The notes under the pieces were generated by a model. That model searched no databases and was not told the origin of the DNA. It saw only the letters and a program-made list of their open reading frames with translations. A DNA stretch of 64,000 nucleotides from Sphingobacterium alkalisoli (GTDB lineage Bacteria > Bacteroidota > Bacteroidia > Sphingobacteriales > Sphingobacteriaceae), in the NCBI RefSeq assembly GCF_005049105.1, contig NZ_SUKA01000004.1, forward strand, positions 248,001 through 312,000. Direction: 5' to 3'. Every line of letters begins with the position of its first letter. Within the stretch, counting starts at the first letter, position 1. A program made the position numbers and the translations under genes. Shown in pieces: positions 56,287 to 64,000 of this stretch.

Positions 56287-57075
56287 ATGGGAGTAATAAC
56301 ATTAACGACAGACTTGGGATATCGCGACTTTTATCAAGCCGCACTCAAAGGCAGCATCATATCATTGCTGCCTGACGTTCGTTTGTTCGATATCAGCCAT
56401 GAGATCCCTTCTTTTAATATTCAAAATGCGGCATTTATTTTACAAAACGCCTATCATTACTTCCCTAAAAGCACGGTTCACTTAATCGGAATAGACACCG
56501 TTTTTCAGGAAGGAGGCAGTTATCTTGCCATGAAATACGATGGGCACTATTTTGTAGGAGCGAATAACGGAATTTTTAGCATCATATTGGGTGATGACAA
56601 GGCGGAAGAACTGGTTGAAATCGAAGTGATGCAGGATCTTCGTTTTCTTCATTTTCCACTTGCCGACATCTTGGTTAAGGCCGCCTGCCATATCGCCGAC
56701 GGCGGGAACATCAACGATTTAGGCTCAAAAATCGAAGAACCGCTCAAGAAGAGACCTCTGCTGCCGATTATTGAAAACAACCATATCATCAAAGGACACG
56801 TTTCTTACATCGATTCTTTTGGGAATGTTATAAGCAATATTAGCAAAGACCTATTCAATCAAGTTCAAAAAGGCCGGAATTTCACCTTATTTTTTAAACG
56901 CAATGAGACGATCGAAAAAATGAGTTGGCATTACAATGAAGTGTCTGAAGGTGAAAAACTTTGCCTTTTCGGTATTAGTAATTATTTAGAAATCGCCATC
57001 AATAAAGGCCATGCGAGTAATCTGCTCGGTTTACACCAAGACGAGACCATTATGATAAAATTTCTGGATAATTAA
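56287..57075 (+). CDS. SAM hydroxide adenosyltransferase (SAM hydrolase) family protein
   Basis: A 262-residue protein of the DUF62/SAM-hydrolase family, which splits S-adenosylmethionine to adenosine and methionine. The N-terminal LTTDLGYRDFYQAALKGSI, the DISHEIPSFNIQNAAFIL segment, GANNGIFS, and the C-terminal YIDSFGNVISNI are standard. Physiological purpose is unclear in most bacteria. It is single, convergent with the gene ending at 57079 (3-base gap). Confidence 0.92.
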   Translation: MGVITLTTDLGYRDFYQAALKGSIISLLPDVRLFDISHEIPSFNIQNAAFILQNAYHYFPKSTVHLIGIDTVFQEGGSYLAMKYDGHYFVGANNGIFSIILGDDKAEELVEIEVMQDLRFLHFPLADILVKAACHIADGGNINDLGSKIEEPLKKRPLLPIIENNHIIKGHVSYIDSFGNVISNISKDLFNQVQKGRNFTLFFKRNETIEKMSWHYNEVSEGEKLCLFGISNYLEIAINKGHASNLLGLHQDETIMIKFLDN

Positions 57076-57078
57076 CCT

Positions 57079-57675
57079 TCAAAATCCCCAACCTGTTCTG
57101 ATCACAAGCCTTTGCAGCGTATACGCAATGGTATATTTATCTCTATATTCGTCATCTATATCCCCCGTCCGTTGTATTTCTTCAATTACTGTAAAATTCT
57201 GCCTTTTATACCCTATAGAAACCGACCAGAAATTCTTCTTATTCGCCTTAAATTTCAATCCTGCAAAGGGCTGAAGCATAAAGCCCCCCTCATAAGACAC
57301 CTTACTTTGATTTTCAATCTTTTCTTTATTCAAACCAGCAAAACCATAGCCTCCGTCAATACCTAGAGATAGTTTTGTTTTCGGATTTAAGGATAAATCT
57401 GTAACCAGCTTGGCTGATATCGGCAAAATCCAATATCGCGCCTCCCCTTCGATCCGATAATTATCCAAGCCCACCGTGGAACCCAAAGCAAGTCGATTAT
57501 TGAATTCTACACCATGAAAAGACTCAATGGTGAATCCTGCATCCTCAAAAAAAGGCCCATAGGACAATATGCCAACTTGATACTGGCTAGTATATGGTAG
57601 ACGTTGACCGTAAGAAAACTTAGAAAAAATGAGACCGCAACACAACAAGAAAAACTTCATAAAGTTATACCGCAT
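57079..57675 (-). CDS. Predicted outer-membrane beta-barrel protein, unknown function
   Basis: A 198-residue exported protein from ATG 57675, with a signal peptide ending FSYGQ. The mature part is a series of alternating aromatic/hydrophobic strands (YQVGILSYGPFFE, RLALGSTVGLDNYR, FWSVSIGYKRQNF) ending with RLVIRTGWGF, whose terminal Phe suits a BAM substrate. The start overlaps the stop of the LVIVD-repeat gene (TGATG), so the two are coupled; an upstream ATG at 57699 is less likely. Possibly a small porin-like partner of that lipoprotein. Confidence 0.75.
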   Translation of the reverse strand: MRYNFMKFFLLCCGLIFSKFSYGQRLPYTSQYQVGILSYGPFFEDAGFTIESFHGVEFNNRLALGSTVGLDNYRIEGEARYWILPISAKLVTDLSLNPKTKLSLGIDGGYGFAGLNKEKIENQSKVSYEGGFMLQPFAGLKFKANKKNFWSVSIGYKRQNFTVIEEIQRTGDIDDEYRDKYTIAYTLQRLVIRTGWGF

Positions 57676-58931
57676 CACATGACCGTTTTTGAGATACAAC
57701 TTAACAGGTTAATTTTCCCTTTATTGCTATAATCATATTGACAAACACCACCTTTACCCACAACTATCAGTGATTTAGGCCCGGGAATCACATCCGTACT
57801 TTTCATGTCCTTTAAATGTTCCAATAAATTCCTATCAATTGTAGAAATATCAGAAACATTAAAACTTTTGAATCCAAAATCACCCTCGCAGATATATAAA
57901 ACATCCTCCGACAACCCTAAGCCATGCGGATTTTGCATACTAAAGGTTTTTAGCAATTTTGGTGCAGTGAGATCCCTAATATCGATAACTTCTAAAACAT
58001 CATTTGCCAGTCCGCATATATTTCCACTTCTTAAGGTAACAAATGCATAGTCATCATTTACGACTACAGGATCGCAGGCGGTGAAATGGGTATAAACGGA
58101 TAATTTATTGGGTTCAGCAGGCTGTGAAATATCATAGATATGCATTCCTGTTGTGGATCCAATAAAAAGATTGCCTTTATAAGGGAATATCGTCTCTATA
58201 CCCCATCCCAATGGGATGTCTTTAACAAAAACAGGCTTACGGGGATTTCCGACGTCAAACAAATGGAGCGAGGTGTTATTTACTGTATAAAGGTGCTCAT
58301 TTGCTAATGTAAATCTCGCCATCGATCCCCCTACACCATAATTTTGATTACCGGTGGATTCACTAGAATTTGCGTAATATATTTTATCAGAGGTAGAAAA
58401 GGGGAAATATACATTCGAACTTGTACTATTAATAATAGTGTCTTTATAATCAACAACGACCACCTTTTCATTTCCCCCCGAAAGATAATGATATACATAT
58501 TGAGATTCGAATACATCCTCCAAGCGTTCCAACAAATTTGGTTGTGTGGGATTATTCAAGTCAAAAGTCAATAGGTCTACATAACTATCCGCATATAATA
58601 TCCCATTGTTTACGGCTAAATCTACATTACCCGGAATTTCAAGAAATGATATCGAAATTGGATTTGAAGGGTTTTTATTATCCAGTATATGAATACCTTC
58701 GTTTGGTTCGTTAATAAATAGATAGTCCTTATAGAGGTAAATTTTACCAGACGTGGTCAATGGTTTAGGAGAAACGACAGATACATCCATCTCTCGAATG
58801 GAAGACATTTTCTCGAACACAGGCACTTTGGCTTTATATTCGTATAAAATTTCTTTCTGATCACATCCATAAACTAAAAGGAGAAGAGGCAGTAAGACAA
58901 AAAATCTACAAAATTGAAAAAACAGCTTCAT
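57675..58931 (-). CDS. LVIVD-repeat beta-propeller lipoprotein
   Basis: A 418-residue lipoprotein with lipobox ending LVYGC. Repeats of about 45 residues of the LVIVD/choice-of-anchor type form a propeller: GIHILDNKNPSNP, LLTFDLNNPTQP, LHLFDVGNPRKP, MHIYDISQPAEP, VIDIRDLTAPK, FKSFNVSDIS. Probably on the outer membrane. Translationally coupled to the barrel protein downstream, so the two may work as a pair. Ligand unknown. Confidence 0.85.
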   Translation of the reverse strand: MKLFFQFCRFFVLLPLLLLVYGCDQKEILYEYKAKVPVFEKMSSIREMDVSVVSPKPLTTSGKIYLYKDYLFINEPNEGIHILDNKNPSNPISISFLEIPGNVDLAVNNGILYADSYVDLLTFDLNNPTQPNLLERLEDVFESQYVYHYLSGGNEKVVVVDYKDTIINSTSSNVYFPFSTSDKIYYANSSESTGNQNYGVGGSMARFTLANEHLYTVNNTSLHLFDVGNPRKPVFVKDIPLGWGIETIFPYKGNLFIGSTTGMHIYDISQPAEPNKLSVYTHFTACDPVVVNDDYAFVTLRSGNICGLANDVLEVIDIRDLTAPKLLKTFSMQNPHGLGLSEDVLYICEGDFGFKSFNVSDISTIDRNLLEHLKDMKSTDVIPGPKSLIVVGKGGVCQYDYSNKGKINLLSCISKTVM

Positions 58932-59146
58932 AAAACAGTAATTTTGATTAGTTAATTAACGAGATAACGAAATGAAAATCAATTTTGCTACAGTATTCTT
59001 GGTAATTTATGACTAATCATCTAAAAGACACTCGAAGCTCGTTGAGCATGTAGTGTTGATCTAAAATACAAATGTGTTTTCCAAAATGACTTTTTTTAGA
59101 TTAAGCACTTAAATGGATTATCAGTAAAAATGAACAACTTATATCG

Positions 59147-59689
59147 ATGAAAAAAAAACTTTACTTTATTTTATTAATGTACGTAAGTAATCCGCTATTT
59201 TCTCAACACTTACAAGTTGACTCAGCTGCCTTTGAACAACAACGTACGCGGGTAAACACACTACTAGACGAGCGTACCCGAAAATTTGAAGAGTATGATA
59301 TTTCGTTAGATCAGAAAACAGGTGTATTTGGAATCTTCAAAACGAAAGGAGATATGCAGAAGTCCATCGATATTCTGAAAACGATTGTTGTTAATGACAA
59401 CAAAATTTTTATCGAAACGCGTAAATTACTCGATCTCAAAGATGGTGAACGCGAGAAATTTCAACAGCTAGCTACAGAATTTGATACACAGGTAACCGCT
59501 TACATGAAGACTATTTCCAAGCTTCAACGAGAAAATGACAGGTTTAAAGAACAAATTAAAATACATGAAAGCGAAGAACACAGCGGAAACAGCATGATCT
59601 ACATTAGCCTTTTCGTTATTGCAGCATTAGGATTTATTATTTTCAAACAAAATCGCGCGTTAAAATCCCAAAAAGTGACGAAAGTTTGA
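59147..59689 (+). CDS. Exported coiled-coil protein with C-terminal membrane helix
   Basis: A 180-residue protein: signal peptide ending LFSQ, a helical charged region with coiled-coil character (~25-145, including ISKLQRENDRFKEQIKIHES), then one membrane helix near 148-166 (IYISLFVIAALGFIIF) and a short basic tail. It is thus an inner-membrane protein with a periplasmic coiled coil. No family recognised. It is 63 bases upstream of the ABC exporter, which seems to have its own promoter. Confidence 0.7.
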   Translation: MKKKLYFILLMYVSNPLFSQHLQVDSAAFEQQRTRVNTLLDERTRKFEEYDISLDQKTGVFGIFKTKGDMQKSIDILKTIVVNDNKIFIETRKLLDLKDGEREKFQQLATEFDTQVTAYMKTISKLQRENDRFKEQIKIHESEEHSGNSMIYISLFVIAALGFIIFKQNRALKSQKVTKV

Positions 59690-59719
59690 TAACCACCAAA
59701 CATTATATATCTATCTTTG
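59685..59719 (+). promoter_or_regulatory. Bacteroidota-type promoter of the ABC exporter
   Basis: TTTG (59685-59688) and TATCTTTG (59712-59719) are 23 bases apart, at the long end of the usual range. The -7 box lies 33 bases before the ATG at 59753. The first box overlaps the stop of the upstream gene. Confidence 0.5.
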
Positions 59720-59752
59720 ACCCTCGAAATAAACATATAAGATATAGTATAG

Positions 59753-61588
59753 ATGGCCAGACCGAGATTGAATAGCGGAGATTCACATTCCGAGGATTTA
59801 CCGAAGCCCAAGCTAAATAAGGCATTAGTAAAGAAGGCACTTCAAATATTTTCTTATCTCAAACCTTACCGAACAAAATTTCTGTTTGGGATGGCTTTTT
59901 TGATCTTATCAAGTCTTACCATGCTCACCTTTCCTGCTTTGTTGGGTGCCATGATAGATTCCGCTCAAGGAAAACAGACCTATCCTTGGTTACCTAGTAG
60001 CATCCTTTTCATAGGTTCCCTGTCGCTAGGTATTCTTTTTTTTCAATCTCTGATGTCTTTTTTTCGGATCAGATTATTTGTTGAAGTTGCCGAAAAAGCG
60101 TTGGCAAGTATTCGCCGGGACACCTATTACAAATTAATTACGCTACCCATCGATTTTTTTGCGAATAGAAGAGTAGGTGAACTGAATAGTAGACTCTCGG
60201 CCGACTTATCACAGATACAAGACACGATGACGACGACTGTCGCAGAGATGATACGGCAAGGAATTAGTCTAACTTTAGGTGTAATATTACTGATAATTGT
60301 CTCACCTAAGCTAGCTTTAATGAACCTATGTATATTACCAATATTAGTGGTTACCGCCATATTTTTTGGAAGATTTATTCGAAACCTTTCAAGGCAAACT
60401 CAGGATCAGCTAGCAGATTCCAACAGTATTGTACAGGAAACGTTATTAGGCATTAGCAATGTCAAAGCTTTTGTGAACGAGTTCTACGAAGCAAAGCGAT
60501 ATTCCAAGAAGTTAGATTCGGTCATTGACCTGGCGGTAAAGGGTGCTACCTATCGCGGAATATTCGCGTCTTTTATTATTTTTTGCATATTTGGAGCCGT
60601 GATCGCCGTGATTTGGTATGGCGCTTCATTGGTATCTTCCGGGGAAATCACTGTAGGTGATCTTACAACGTATATCTTATACTCTATGTTTGTTGCAGGC
60701 TCCATGGGAAGCTTTCCCGAACTATACGCCAGTGTGCAGCGGGCTTTGGGGGCAAGTGAACGGGTAATTGAGATCTTAAATGAAAAAACTGAAGACATTA
60801 AAGTAACAGAAGAAGATAAAGAAATCAGCAGGACGATCCAAGGTAAACTGACATTTGATCATGTTGCCTTCGCTTATCCTTCACGACGAGATATACAGAT
60901 ACTAAAAGATATTTCCTTTACGGTAGAGGCTGGACAAAAAATAGCTATTGTGGGCCCAAGTGGAACTGGGAAATCGACCATAGCTTCACTTATACTTCAA
61001 TTTTATCAACCTCAATCGGGGGAGATCCGATATGATGACAGGATATATTCTAGTTTTTCGTTGACCGATATACGGAATCAAGTAGCTATAGTGCCGCAAG
61101 ATGTACTGCTTTTTGGAGGAACTATCCGAGAGAACATAAATTACGGTAGGCTAGATGCCGATGCGGATAGCATTATCGAAGCTTCTAAGCGTGCAAACGC
61201 GCATGAATTCATTATGGGATTTCCTGATGGTTATGACACGTTAGTAGGGGAACGAGGCGTAAAATTATCCGGAGGACAACGACAGCGCATTGCTATTGCA
61301 CGGGCATTATTGAAAGATCCGGCTATTTTAATCCTCGACGAAGCGACCTCCTCCTTAGATTCCGAATCGGAAAGACTAGTACAAGAAGCTTTAGAAGAAC
61401 TGATGAAAAACCGGACGTCCATTGTTATTGCACACAGACTGTCTACCGTAAAGAACGCAGACGCTATTTTGGTTGTTGAAAACGGTATTATTTCGGACTT
61501 TGGAAACCACATCGATCTCCTTTCTAAAGGAAGCGGTTTATACCATCATCTATTCACCTTGCAGTCGACTCAAAAAGTAGAGCGTTAA
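59753..61588 (+). CDS. ABC exporter, fused membrane and ATP-binding domains (MsbA-like)
   Basis: A 611-residue half-transporter that would work as a dimer. A cytoplasmic N-terminus precedes six membrane helices (~45-325), with the coupling region PIDFFANRRVGELNSRLSAD. The ATPase domain (~365-605) has Walker A GPSGTGKST (near 403), Q-loop VPQDVLLF, signature LSGGQRQR (near 507), Walker B ILILDEATSSLD and switch His in IVIAHRLS. Both halves look functional. Substrate may be lipid, peptide or drug; not decidable. No accessory gene adjoins it. Confidence 0.92.
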   Translation: MARPRLNSGDSHSEDLPKPKLNKALVKKALQIFSYLKPYRTKFLFGMAFLILSSLTMLTFPALLGAMIDSAQGKQTYPWLPSSILFIGSLSLGILFFQSLMSFFRIRLFVEVAEKALASIRRDTYYKLITLPIDFFANRRVGELNSRLSADLSQIQDTMTTTVAEMIRQGISLTLGVILLIIVSPKLALMNLCILPILVVTAIFFGRFIRNLSRQTQDQLADSNSIVQETLLGISNVKAFVNEFYEAKRYSKKLDSVIDLAVKGATYRGIFASFIIFCIFGAVIAVIWYGASLVSSGEITVGDLTTYILYSMFVAGSMGSFPELYASVQRALGASERVIEILNEKTEDIKVTEEDKEISRTIQGKLTFDHVAFAYPSRRDIQILKDISFTVEAGQKIAIVGPSGTGKSTIASLILQFYQPQSGEIRYDDRIYSSFSLTDIRNQVAIVPQDVLLFGGTIRENINYGRLDADADSIIEASKRANAHEFIMGFPDGYDTLVGERGVKLSGGQRQRIAIARALLKDPAILILDEATSSLDSESERLVQEALEELMKNRTSIVIAHRLSTVKNADAILVVENGIISDFGNHIDLLSKGSGLYHHLFTLQSTQKVER

Positions 61589-61680
61589 ATTTTTGTTAAT
61601 TGCATCTCTACCAAACTTTTTGGAATAACAGTTGTTTTATCTAAAAAAGTAGAACTAGAAAAATATAAAACACACACGTC

Positions 61681-62058
61681 ATGGAAAAGAATAAAAACGG
61701 GTTAGTCGCATTTGCATTATTGGGATTAGCAGTGGGTACAGCTGCTTACTATTTATTAGGTACGGAAGATGGAAAAAAACAATTAGACCGCGCAAATGAG
61801 GGTATTAAAGATCTTACGCGATCGATAAAGGACATCTCTAAAAAAGAGGCAAAAAAAGCGGCTAAATTTGCGAAAATTGCGAAATCAGACCTAGAAGATC
61901 TTAAAACTCGGGCAAAGGATGCCGGTAAGCATGCAATAGAAAGGGCTTCAGAGAAAGCGACAGACTGGGCGACTAAGGCTTCGGATGCAGCAAATAAATT
62001 CTCAGCGAAAGCAGAAGATGTTGCTGATAAAGCAAAATCCGATATTTCTAACGCGTAA
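61681..62058 (+). CDS. YtxH-domain stress-type protein
   Basis: A 125-residue protein with a glycine-rich membrane helix near the N-terminus (LVAFALLGLAVGTAAYYLLG) and a long alanine/lysine-rich helix with repeated AKxAxxxAxxKA units, as in YtxH and LEA-like proteins. Such proteins rise under general stress. It lies 92 bases after the ABC exporter and 130 before ccmB. Confidence 0.85.
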   Translation: MEKNKNGLVAFALLGLAVGTAAYYLLGTEDGKKQLDRANEGIKDLTRSIKDISKKEAKKAAKFAKIAKSDLEDLKTRAKDAGKHAIERASEKATDWATKASDAANKFSAKAEDVADKAKSDISNA

Positions 62059-62188
62059 TCAATCGAAGTGGACCGTTCAAACCAAGCCGTGTTCGCGTCC
62101 ATTTACACCGTTAGGTATATAGCTTACGCATAATATTTATGAATTACGAACTCGCGAATACAAAGCATTTTATATAAGTTTGTATGAA

Positions 62189-62848
62189 ATGAGTTTTTTT
62201 CAGCAAGTCAAAACTTTGGTATCAAAGGACGTCACACTAGAATGGCGTTCTAAACATGCGATCAATAGCATTCTTTTATATATAGTATCTACAGTTTTTG
62301 TTTGCTATCAAGCTTTCAAATCTGTAGATACTTTAGTTTGGAATGCCTTATTTTGGATTGTATTACTTTTCGCTTCCATCAATGCCATTAGCAGATCGTT
62401 CGTTCAGGAAAGTCAATACAGACAGCTTTACTATTATAGTATCGTAAGTGCTAAAGCAATAATCTTATCCAAAATAATCTATAATATATTATTGATGGCT
62501 TTCCTTTCGGTCATAGCTTATTTAGTATATTCTGTTATCTTCAAAAATCCTGTTGGGGATCCCCTCCTTTATTTTATAGCCATCCTTTTAGGTAGCGTGA
62601 GCTTTGCTACAGTTTTTACAATGGTATCCGGTATTAGTTCCAAAACCGGAAATAATAGCACGATAATGGCTATCCTATCTTTTCCTGTTATTATTCCTCT
62701 TTTAATCGTACTCATCAAACTCTCACAAAATGCCCTTCAAGGGCTAGATCGGGCTATCAGCTATGGAGAGATAGGGGTACTTTTAGCAATTAATGTAATT
62801 ACAATTACAATTTCTTTATTGTTATTTCCTTACCTTTGGAGGGATTAA
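62189..62848 (+). CDS. ccmB: Heme exporter protein CcmB
   Basis: A 219-residue membrane protein with six hydrophobic segments, the membrane subunit of the CcmAB ATPase in cytochrome c maturation. Marks: KDVTLEWRSKHAINSILLY, SRSFVQESQYRQL, and a C-terminal YLWRD. I use ATG 62189 (MSFFQQV); the longer frame starts with TTG at 62180. No ccmA is adjacent in the window. It is 3 bases before ccmC. Confidence 0.93.
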   Translation: MSFFQQVKTLVSKDVTLEWRSKHAINSILLYIVSTVFVCYQAFKSVDTLVWNALFWIVLLFASINAISRSFVQESQYRQLYYYSIVSAKAIILSKIIYNILLMAFLSVIAYLVYSVIFKNPVGDPLLYFIAILLGSVSFATVFTMVSGISSKTGNNSTIMAILSFPVIIPLLIVLIKLSQNALQGLDRAISYGEIGVLLAINVITITISLLLFPYLWRD

Positions 62849-62851
62849 AAC

Positions 62852-63529
62852 ATGTATTCAATGATGAGAAAAAGTTGGTGGAAAGTACTAGGTGCGGTCA
62901 TGGTCTGTTCTTCCGTAGTTGCTGGCTTTATGGGGCCCGTGCCGGTTTTACCTATATTAAACGAGACCATCCGCAACATTTATTTTCATGTTCCGATGTG
63001 GTTTACTATGATCACATTATACCTGATTTCTGTTATATTCAGTGTAAAATATTTGAATAGTGGAGAAAGAAACCACGATATCATGGCGGTAGAAGCGGTA
63101 AACGTAGGTATATTATTCTGTTTTTTAGGCCTGTTGACAGGTATGCAATGGGCAAATATCACTTGGGGAGATCCTTGGCCAAATGATCCTCAGCTGAATG
63201 GTTCGGCTATCGCAACACTCATGTATCTCGCCTACCTTGTACTTCGTAATGCCTTGGAAGAAGAACAAAAAAGAGCGAAAATATCTGCCGTTTACAATAT
63301 ATTTGCGTTCCCCATCATGATTGTATTGATATATATTTTACCCAAATTGACAGACTCTCTACATCCTGGTAGTGGAGGCAACTCCACATTTAGTGATATA
63401 GATATGGACAATAATATACGTCCCGTTTTTTATACCGCGGTGATTGGATGGATCCTCACCGGAATATGGATATTTACGCTACGCTACAGATTAAGATTAG
63501 TGGAAAACAACAGGAATAAATTAGATTGA
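62852..63529 (+). CDS. ccmC: Cytochrome c biogenesis protein CcmC/CcsA type
   Basis: A 225-residue heme-handling membrane protein with six hydrophobic segments. The tryptophan-rich WGDPWPNDPQLNGSA loop, the nearby His in IYFHVPMWF and GMQWANITWG are the heme-binding marks of this family. It passes heme toward the chaperone CcmE. It follows ccmB and overlaps the ccmD-like gene by one base (TGATG). Confidence 0.93.
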   Translation: MYSMMRKSWWKVLGAVMVCSSVVAGFMGPVPVLPILNETIRNIYFHVPMWFTMITLYLISVIFSVKYLNSGERNHDIMAVEAVNVGILFCFLGLLTGMQWANITWGDPWPNDPQLNGSAIATLMYLAYLVLRNALEEEQKRAKISAVYNIFAFPIMIVLIYILPKLTDSLHPGSGGNSTFSDIDMDNNIRPVFYTAVIGWILTGIWIFTLRYRLRLVENNRNKLD

Positions 63530-63753
63530 TGATATATATGAAGACTTTAATAATAACTTTTCTAACCATTATATGTTCGCTAGAATTGGTAACTGCTCAA
63601 TCGCAAATAGAACAAATAGAAATGGCAACAGGACTAAGAAGTTCTGGAAAAATATGGGTTGTTGTACTCGTCGTGCTTACCTTAATTATTGGCGTTTTTC
63701 TATACCTGTTCTCGATCGATCGTAAAATCAAGAAATTAGAAAACCACAAGTAG
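63529..63753 (+). CDS. ccmD: CcmD-like small membrane protein
   Basis: A 74-residue protein with two hydrophobic segments (IITFLTIICSLELVTAQ and KIWVVVLVVLTLIIGVFLYLF) and a charged tail DRKIKKLENHK, of the Bacteroidota CcmD family. Length and position right after ccmC support this more than sequence does. The ATG at 63529 overlaps the ccmC stop; an ATG at 63538 would leave a classical signal peptide. Confidence 0.75.
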   Translation: MIYMKTLIITFLTIICSLELVTAQSQIEQIEMATGLRSSGKIWVVVLVVLTLIIGVFLYLFSIDRKIKKLENHK

Positions 63754-63818
63754 GTTATTGCGAATAAATACAAGTACTTTCTAATTTAAAATCAGCACAG
63801 ATTGTATTCCTCAAATTC

Positions 63819-64000
63819 ATGATTATCAGTCAACATCGAAAATTTACGCCTATCAACATCGCTTTAGTTTCGATTATTGGCACATTTTTATGTCTGGGTA
63901 TCTTTTTTCATTTGCCAAAAGACCTTACACTTATTTTGTTCGAGCCGGCAATAAACAATTTGACTGGTCTACAAATCGGAAGAAATCTTACCCCTTCCAT
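63819..64000 (+). CDS. Membrane protein, N-terminal part only (cut by window end)
   Basis: The ATG at 63819 opens a frame to the window edge. The 60 visible residues run MIISQHRKFTPINIAL, then a membrane helix (VSIIGTFLCLGIFFHLP) and an amphipathic part with FEPAINNLTG. This is not the N-terminus of CcmE. It could be a polytopic protein of the DUF6427 type, from memory of similar starts; unverified. Confidence 0.5.
   Translation, partial: MIISQHRKFTPINIALVSIIGTFLCLGIFFHLPKDLTLILFEPAINNLTGLQIGRNLTPS

Noticed and set aside
59753..61588. Naming the ABC exporter msbA and treating it as the missing CcmA
   Set aside because: It has its own six-helix membrane domain, which CcmA lacks, and nothing ties it specifically to lipid A export, so only MsbA-like is justified.

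Overview
The window looks like a chromosomal segment of a Bacteroidota bacterium, most likely of the family Sphingobacteriaceae (Sphingobacterium/Pedobacter-like). The evidence is a SusC/SusD locus with its own ECF sigma/anti-sigma pair, a hybrid two-component (HTCS) regulator, a SprA-type type IX secretion translocon, a Flavobacterium-type glycosylasparaginase, a maeB-ruvA-sprA gene order, the near absence of Shine-Dalgarno sites, and several promoters of the Bacteroidota form TTTG-N18..23-TAnnTTTG. No tRNA, rRNA, CRISPR array, insertion sequence or phage module was seen.

Layout. 1-6.2 kb: a secreted GH5-like glycoside hydrolase (cut by the window start) with an HTCS regulator. 6.2-12.4 kb is an accessory stretch: a decayed DUF4143 ATPase tail, a small exported repeat protein, a YoeB-type toxin-antitoxin pair, and a three-gene operon made of a protein that looks like a duplicated, catalytically degenerate nucleotidyltransferase-HEPN fusion followed by two related all-helical proteins of unknown function. 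12.5-16.5 kb: a cluster for taking apart N-linked glycopeptides (GH20 hexosaminidase, glycosylasparaginase) with cutC. 16.6-21.7 kb: an M24 aminopeptidase, a membrane-anchored XRE-type regulator, and a PAS-rich histidine kinase with a single-domain response regulator. 21.9-32.9 kb: one SusC/SusD uptake locus with DUF4843 and PKD-like lipoproteins, two TlpA-type thioredoxins, an unusual anti-sigma factor and a sigma factor, closed by a strong terminator. 32.9-33.8 kb: a gene graveyard holding a catB-type acetyltransferase pseudogene and a second broken frame.

33.8-64 kb is mostly core: dacB, maeB, ruvA, sprA and a free methionine-R-sulfoxide reductase on the plus strand; a repeat-rich 0.6 kb gap; a WD40 protein; a histidine operon (hisC-hisB-hisH-hisA-hisF-hisIE, without hisG and hisD); rnz with a STAS protein; phoH-purC; a SAM hydrolase family gene; an LVIVD-repeat lipoprotein pair; an MsbA-like ABC exporter; a YtxH protein; and cytochrome c maturation genes (ccmB, ccmC, ccmD-like) running to the window end.

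The best candidate for something undescribed is the 7.9-12.4 kb NTase/HEPN-like operon. Its protein families and the duplication inside its first gene were judged by eye and need profile searches. All family calls here come from reading the sequence, with no database search.
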